NCBI RefSeq assembly: GCF_018861735.1
Contig: NZ_JAHLEB010000001.1
Span: forward strand, 186,001-250,000
Length of the DNA: 64,000 nt
Direction: 5' to 3'
Source: Clostridium lacusfryxellense
GTDB lineage: Bacteria; Bacillota; Clostridia; Clostridiales; Clostridiaceae
Shown here in pieces: positions 60,719 to 64,000 of this stretch (within the stretch, counting starts at the first letter, position 1; every line of letters starts with the position of its first letter). The position numbers were made by a program, and so were the translations under genes. The notes under the pieces were generated by a model that saw only the letters and a program-made list of their open reading frames with translations, was not told where the DNA came from and did not search any database.

Positions 60719-62599
60719 ATGAGTGAAAATAATGTTAGTAATGCTGTGGACATGCTATTCGATGAAAGAAAAAACTTTATAATAATTGGACTAACTGGGA
60801 GAACAGGTTCAGGGTGTTCTAAAGTGGCGAAAATTTTATCAACAGAGAAATTTGTTGATTTAGAGTTAAATAAATCTGATTCTACTAAATTTAAAGATAA
60901 TAATGAACGTAAAGATTCTATAGTATATAAATATATGGAAAAAAACTGGAGAAAATTTCAAACGATTGAAATTAGGAATGTAATTACGTCATTTATACTA
61001 GAAAATAATTTTGTTGAATTCAAGGAATATATGTTTGATAAACATAAAGTACCAGTGGGAATCTTAGATATTTTAGAAGAGGAATATAATGAAAAACACA
61101 ATAAAATAATAGAAATTAATAAGAAATTATATAAAAAGGAAAGTGAATCAAATGAACAAAATGTATCCGATTTCTATATAAAAGAATTGTCTATTTATAC
61201 ACAAAGATTAAGACAAGAATTAAATAAATATAATGAAACCACATATACATTATTATATCAAGACATAGCTAATAATATTAGATCATCAGGAAATGCATTT
61301 TCAAGAAATTTTGATCCGGATAATATTTTTAAATTATCTGATAGAACTAATCATATAATTAAGATATTACGTGCAATAAATAATAATAGTAATAAAGAAA
61401 ACCCACAAAAGGAAGGTAAAAGTACATTAATTGTAATCGATGCATTTAGAAACCCATATGAAGCGACATTTTTTAAAGATAGATACTCAGCTTTCTATTT
61501 GTTTTCTGTAAATTGTAATTCGGTAGATAGAGAAAAACGAATTGTTAAAGATAAGAATTTAAGCCCAGAGCAAATAAAAGAAATAGATAATAGAGAATAT
61601 CCAGAGAATCAAGAGGGTGAAGAAATATTTTCACATCAGAATATAGAAAAGTGCAATGAGTTATCTGATGTTTATTTGTATAATCCGAATTCATATAATC
61701 AACAATTAGAAAAGGATATATTGAAATATATTAGTTTGATATTACATCCTGGAATTATAAGTCCTACTCATATAGAGCGATGTATGCAGATAGCTTATAA
61801 TGCTAAAGTAAATTCAGGCTGTATATCCAGACAGGTTGGAGCAATAGTTACTGGTGAAAATTTTAATATAAAATCCATTGGTTGGAATGACGTTCCACAA
61901 GGACAAGTGCCTTGTAATTTAAAGAATTTGTTGAATTTGTATCCTGTAAAAGATGAGAAAGCTTTTAGTAAATATGAATTAGAAAATGGTGAATTTAAGG
62001 ATTATGTAAAAAGTATTAGAGCCAATCCGGAAATAGATATAAAAAAAGTAGAAGTAAAAAATAAATTAAAGGGAAGAACTATATCATATTGTTTTAAAGA
62101 TATTTATAATGGAATAAAAAACGATAAAAACCAAGTTCATACAAGATCACTTCATGCAGAGGAAAATGCTTTTTTACAAATTTCTAAGTATGGGGGGGTA
62201 AAATTAAAAGATGGATGTTTATTTACAACAGCTAGTCCATGTGAGTTATGTGCTAAAAAGGCATATCAAATTGGAGTGAAGAAAATATACTATATCGACT
62301 TATATCCAGGTATATCTGGTAGTCATATTTTGAATAATGGAGATAAAAGACCGGATTTAATATTATTTAATGGGGCTATAGGGCGAGCATATACACAGTT
62401 TTACACACCAATTTTACCTTATAAAGATGAAATTTATATGTTATTAAATTTAAATTTTAAGTATGTTAATATGCTGGAAGATTCTATGGAAAAGATAGTC
62501 AGGAATTTATTTGAGCAAGGATTAACTATAGAGAATATATCAAAGGCTGTAGAAATTTGTAAACAAGATATCGAAATGATTGTTAATAAGGTAATTTAA
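60719..62599 (+). CDS. avcD: Anti-phage deoxycytidylate deaminase, AvcD type (P-loop plus CDA domain)
   Basis: 626 residues, cytoplasmic. N-terminal P-loop kinase-like domain begins IIGLTGRTGSGCSKVAKIL (about 21-39), with TLIVIDAFRNPYEATFFKDR near 243-262. The C-terminal zinc deaminase domain starts CMQIAYNAKVNSGCISRQVG; zinc ligand and proton shuttle are HAE (479-481) and PCELC (Cys508, Cys511). This two-domain layout belongs to phage-defence dCTP/dCMP deaminases that drain dCTP in infected cells, and is about four times longer than housekeeping ComEB. Start ATG after AAAGGGGAGAGGTAGGT. Long promoter-led leader upstream. Confidence 0.92.
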   Translation: MSENNVSNAVDMLFDERKNFIIIGLTGRTGSGCSKVAKILSTEKFVDLELNKSDSTKFKDNNERKDSIVYKYMEKNWRKFQTIEIRNVITSFILENNFVEFKEYMFDKHKVPVGILDILEEEYNEKHNKIIEINKKLYKKESESNEQNVSDFYIKELSIYTQRLRQELNKYNETTYTLLYQDIANNIRSSGNAFSRNFDPDNIFKLSDRTNHIIKILRAINNNSNKENPQKEGKSTLIVIDAFRNPYEATFFKDRYSAFYLFSVNCNSVDREKRIVKDKNLSPEQIKEIDNREYPENQEGEEIFSHQNIEKCNELSDVYLYNPNSYNQQLEKDILKYISLILHPGIISPTHIERCMQIAYNAKVNSGCISRQVGAIVTGENFNIKSIGWNDVPQGQVPCNLKNLLNLYPVKDEKAFSKYELENGEFKDYVKSIRANPEIDIKKVEVKNKLKGRTISYCFKDIYNGIKNDKNQVHTRSLHAEENAFLQISKYGGVKLKDGCLFTTASPCELCAKKAYQIGVKKIYYIDLYPGISGSHILNNGDKRPDLILFNGAIGRAYTQFYTPILPYKDEIYMLLNLNFKYVNMLEDSMEKIVRNLFEQGLTIENISKAVEICKQDIEMIVNKVI

Positions 62600-62690
62600 T
62601 TTTATAAAGGAAAGATAAAAGTATCAAGCTAAAGAATTAACATCAAATTTAGTGGGTTTCACCTATTGTGCGTCGCCTCCACCATACATA

Positions 62691-62747
62691 AACAACAATT
62701 TTGATACCATGGAATACCCTTGAATTCAGGGGCGTTTGTTGTTTTTT
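62691..62747 (+). terminator. Terminator-like structure after avcD
   Basis: AACAACAA with TTGTTGTT and an inner CCCTTGAATTCAGGGG pair, then TTTTAGG. It lies 92 bp past the stop codon. Confidence 0.65.
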
Positions 62748-62810
62748 AGGGGGGAATACATTGTGTAAATTGAGCTGAAGGCCATGAATTTATAGGCTGG
62801 AATGGAATAA

Positions 62811-62856
62811 ATGCACACTCCTATGGATTTTGAATTATAGGGTGTGCATACTTTTT
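62811..62856 (+). terminator. Hairpin with T-run, relative of the 22.2-kb unit
   Basis: ATGCACACTCCTAT and ATAGGGTGTGCAT, loop GGATTTTGAATT, then ACTTTTTAG. Shares the GCACAC arms and GGATTTT loop start with 22198-22241. Confidence 0.7.
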
Positions 62857-62872
62857 AGCGGAATATAATAAA

Positions 62873-62899
62873 AACAAGATAACAAGAAGTTATCCTGTT
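62873..62899 (-). terminator. Minus-strand terminator of a cysteine-rich mini-frame
   Basis: Minus-strand reading: AACAGGATAAC, loop TTCTT, GTTATCTTGTT, TTTATTATA. It closes 9 bp after the mini-frame's stop codon, which argues for transcription across it. Confidence 0.7.
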
Positions 62900-62907
62900 G
62901 CGGAATG

Positions 62908-63039
62908 TCAGTTGTCGCATATATTTTTACTTTTATTTTTATAATAACATGCTCTGCTGCAATATTTGATTTGTTTATAGCTCAATTCATTTCCACAATA
63001 TAAACATATTTTATGGCTTGTGATTATACAGACATTCTT
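62908..63039 (-). other. Cysteine-rich 43-codon frame, zinc-finger-like, no start codon
   Basis: Between two stops the minus strand reads KNVCIITSHKICLYCGNELS and YKQIKYCSRACYYKNKSKN with six cysteines, two in CLYC and YCSRAC. This is the treble-clef pattern of HNH or zinc-ribbon proteins. No ATG, GTG or TTG with a ribosome site is found, so it is probably the end of a truncated gene. A terminator follows. Confidence 0.45.
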
Positions 63040-63102
63040 CTATCAGATAATTTGTTAACACCAGAATAAATAATAAGTAAACTTATTCAGTACGGCACCA
63101 TT

Positions 63103-63135
63103 AAAGCCCTAGAAGTTTTAATCTTCTAGGGCTTT
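63103..63135. terminator. Bidirectional terminator downstream of the DUF3427 gene
   Basis: AAAGCCCTAGAAG, loop TTTTAAT, CTTCTAGGGCTTT, then TGACATTTTTT. On the minus strand AATGGTGCC follows. It lies 107 bp after the DUF3427 stop. Confidence 0.75.
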
Positions 63136-63241
63136 TGACATTTTTTAAATTGCTTACAATCAATTACAATTTTGATAAGTAAGAAACAGAGAGAGTTCAT
63201 AATTGTTACAAAGATTAAATAAGCACTTTTATTATAAAAAT

Positions 63242-64000
63242 TCACGAAATAATATAGTCAAAAAGATCTTCTCTTACAGGAGTATATAATTGATATTTAA
63301 TTTCCACAGCAGCTTTATTTGTATTTTTCATAATAATGGGATTAGGAGTTCCAGTAGCCTTAATTTTACCTAGATAATAAAATTCATTTGATATTTTATC
63401 ATCCTTATTTTTTCTTACAAACAAACTCATTTCAACATTATCTTTTTCAGAATTGTATATTTGTACAACATCAGGAGAGCTTTCTTTTCTACTTTGTTTA
63501 GATATTGCAATTAATTGTGATGTAGATTCAAATCTATCTTCATAGTTTATAGAATCACTAATATCTTGAGATTTCTTATAATTAATAAATACTGGAAAGG
63601 TTTTGGTTTTTATATTAAACTTGTAACCTCCAATATTAGTGGCAACCTCATTTTTTTCCCATTCTAATAATCTACACACATCCTCATATGTATATTTTTG
63701 ATACAATTGAAAATTTGTATCCATATAATGATTACCGTAAGAGCTTTTATATCTATATATACCAAAGTAAATAAGTTCAACAACTATTTTCTTGAATTCT
63801 TCATTTTTTAAGTTTTCAATAAAAGCATCTGACGTTCTATACTCTAAACTATCTTTTTCTAAGAAGATACAATCCTTATATGTTGATTTAGCGCTTCCAC
63901 TAGCAAACTGATTAGTAAGCACATTTACAATTGAGGTCTCCGTGTTTTCCTTAAAAGTTATATCATATTCTTCTTTTAGAATATGTTTTAGCCTAGATAT
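63242..64000 (-). CDS. DUF3427 domain, C-terminal end of a larger protein (partial)
   Basis: The visible 252 codons have no start; the frame stays open to the window edge (ISRLKHILKEEYDITFKENT upstream of GTG 63922), so this is the 3' part of a longer gene. The end matches DUF3427: YTYEDVCRLLEWEKNEVATN, IGGYKFNIKTKTFPVFINYK, ESTSQLIAISKQSRKESS, DKISNEFYYLGKIKATG. In known proteins this domain follows a helicase (DEAD/DEAH, with or without a PLD nuclease) and is common in defence loci. The helicase part should be right of the window. Confidence 0.85.
   Translation of the reverse strand: MSRLKHILKEEYDITFKENTETSIVNVLTNQFASGSAKSTYKDCIFLEKDSLEYRTSDAFIENLKNEEFKKIVVELIYFGIYRYKSSYGNHYMDTNFQLYQKYTYEDVCRLLEWEKNEVATNIGGYKFNIKTKTFPVFINYKKSQDISDSINYEDRFESTSQLIAISKQSRKESSPDVVQIYNSEKDNVEMSLFVRKNKDDKISNEFYYLGKIKATGTPNPIIMKNTNKAAVEIKYQLYTPVREDLFDYIIS

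Noticed and set aside
60719-62599. Housekeeping dCMP deaminase (ComEB)
   Set aside because: ComEB is about 150-180 residues without a P-loop domain; this protein has a large N-terminal P-loop region and lies among defence genes.
63242-63922. Complete 226-residue gene starting at GTG 63922
   Set aside because: The frame is open to the window edge, no ribosome site precedes the GTG, and DUF3427 is normally the end of a larger protein.

Overview
The window looks like chromosome from a low-GC clostridium (Clostridium sensu stricto; species not assigned). Base composition is strongly AT-rich, start codons follow GGAGG-type ribosome sites, and the gene set is clostridial: class D sortase, M6 metalloprotease, oleate hydratase, iron-sulfur L-serine dehydratase and BdhA-like alcohol dehydrogenase. 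No rRNA, tRNA or CRISPR array was seen.

Layout. 0-11 kb: L,D-transpeptidase copy 1, a TetR regulator convergent with oleate hydratase, a DUF362 iron-sulfur protein, an L-serine dehydratase operon with an orphan PTS EIIC-like permease, and a GlnK/GlnL-like two-component system. 11-22 kb: a broken sugar-binding lipoprotein, a truncated heliorhodopsin abutting a LUD-domain gene, a tiny zinc-ribbon gene, an M6 (InhA-like) protease, and an alpha-galactosidase operon under a TetR regulator with a clear operator. 22-28 kb: a truncated deformylase, a four-gene electrophile/aldehyde handling cluster behind a good sigma-A promoter, and L,D-transpeptidase copy 2, which forms a 1.45-kb direct repeat with copy 1. 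28-38 kb: a gene graveyard (membrane protein, DHA2 efflux pump, trypsin-like protease, surface protein, AraC regulator, sugar permease, DUF554) with a few intact genes (GNAT, ferritin-like, chloramphenicol acetyltransferase). 38-50 kb: an esterase lipoprotein, an OmpR-type two-component system, DUF2177, and a fructan locus in which a large GH32 enzyme with CBM66-like modules is divergent from levansucrase and a GH32-like lipoprotein. 50-55 kb: fused gene fragments (DsbA/CPBP), a class D sortase with a probable cell-wall substrate, and a TerD-VWA protein. 55-64 kb: a probable defence island with ParA plus a SAP-like protein, a NERD/zinc-finger protein, a Shedu-type DUF4263 nuclease, an AvcD-type P-loop/cytidine deaminase, and the end of a DUF3427 protein.

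Three dispersed repeat families tie the accessory parts together and often sit where genes are cut. Family A/R is a composite: a 'GGAGCCAGC' hairpin with compensatory base changes, a conserved tail, and a promoter-like block. Family B carries a GTTAC...GTAAC hairpin. Family C has an AAACAAATTGT inverted repeat followed by a tiny reading frame, MSEANLLKL, whose two best copies differ only at synonymous third positions. These repeats, the duplicated transpeptidase and about fifteen truncated genes indicate repeated recombination and decay.

Best leads: the heliorhodopsin remnant, the AvcD gene with its long promoter-led upstream leader, the Shedu/NERD/ParA neighbourhood, and the repeat families with signs of RNA-structure or peptide-level constraint.
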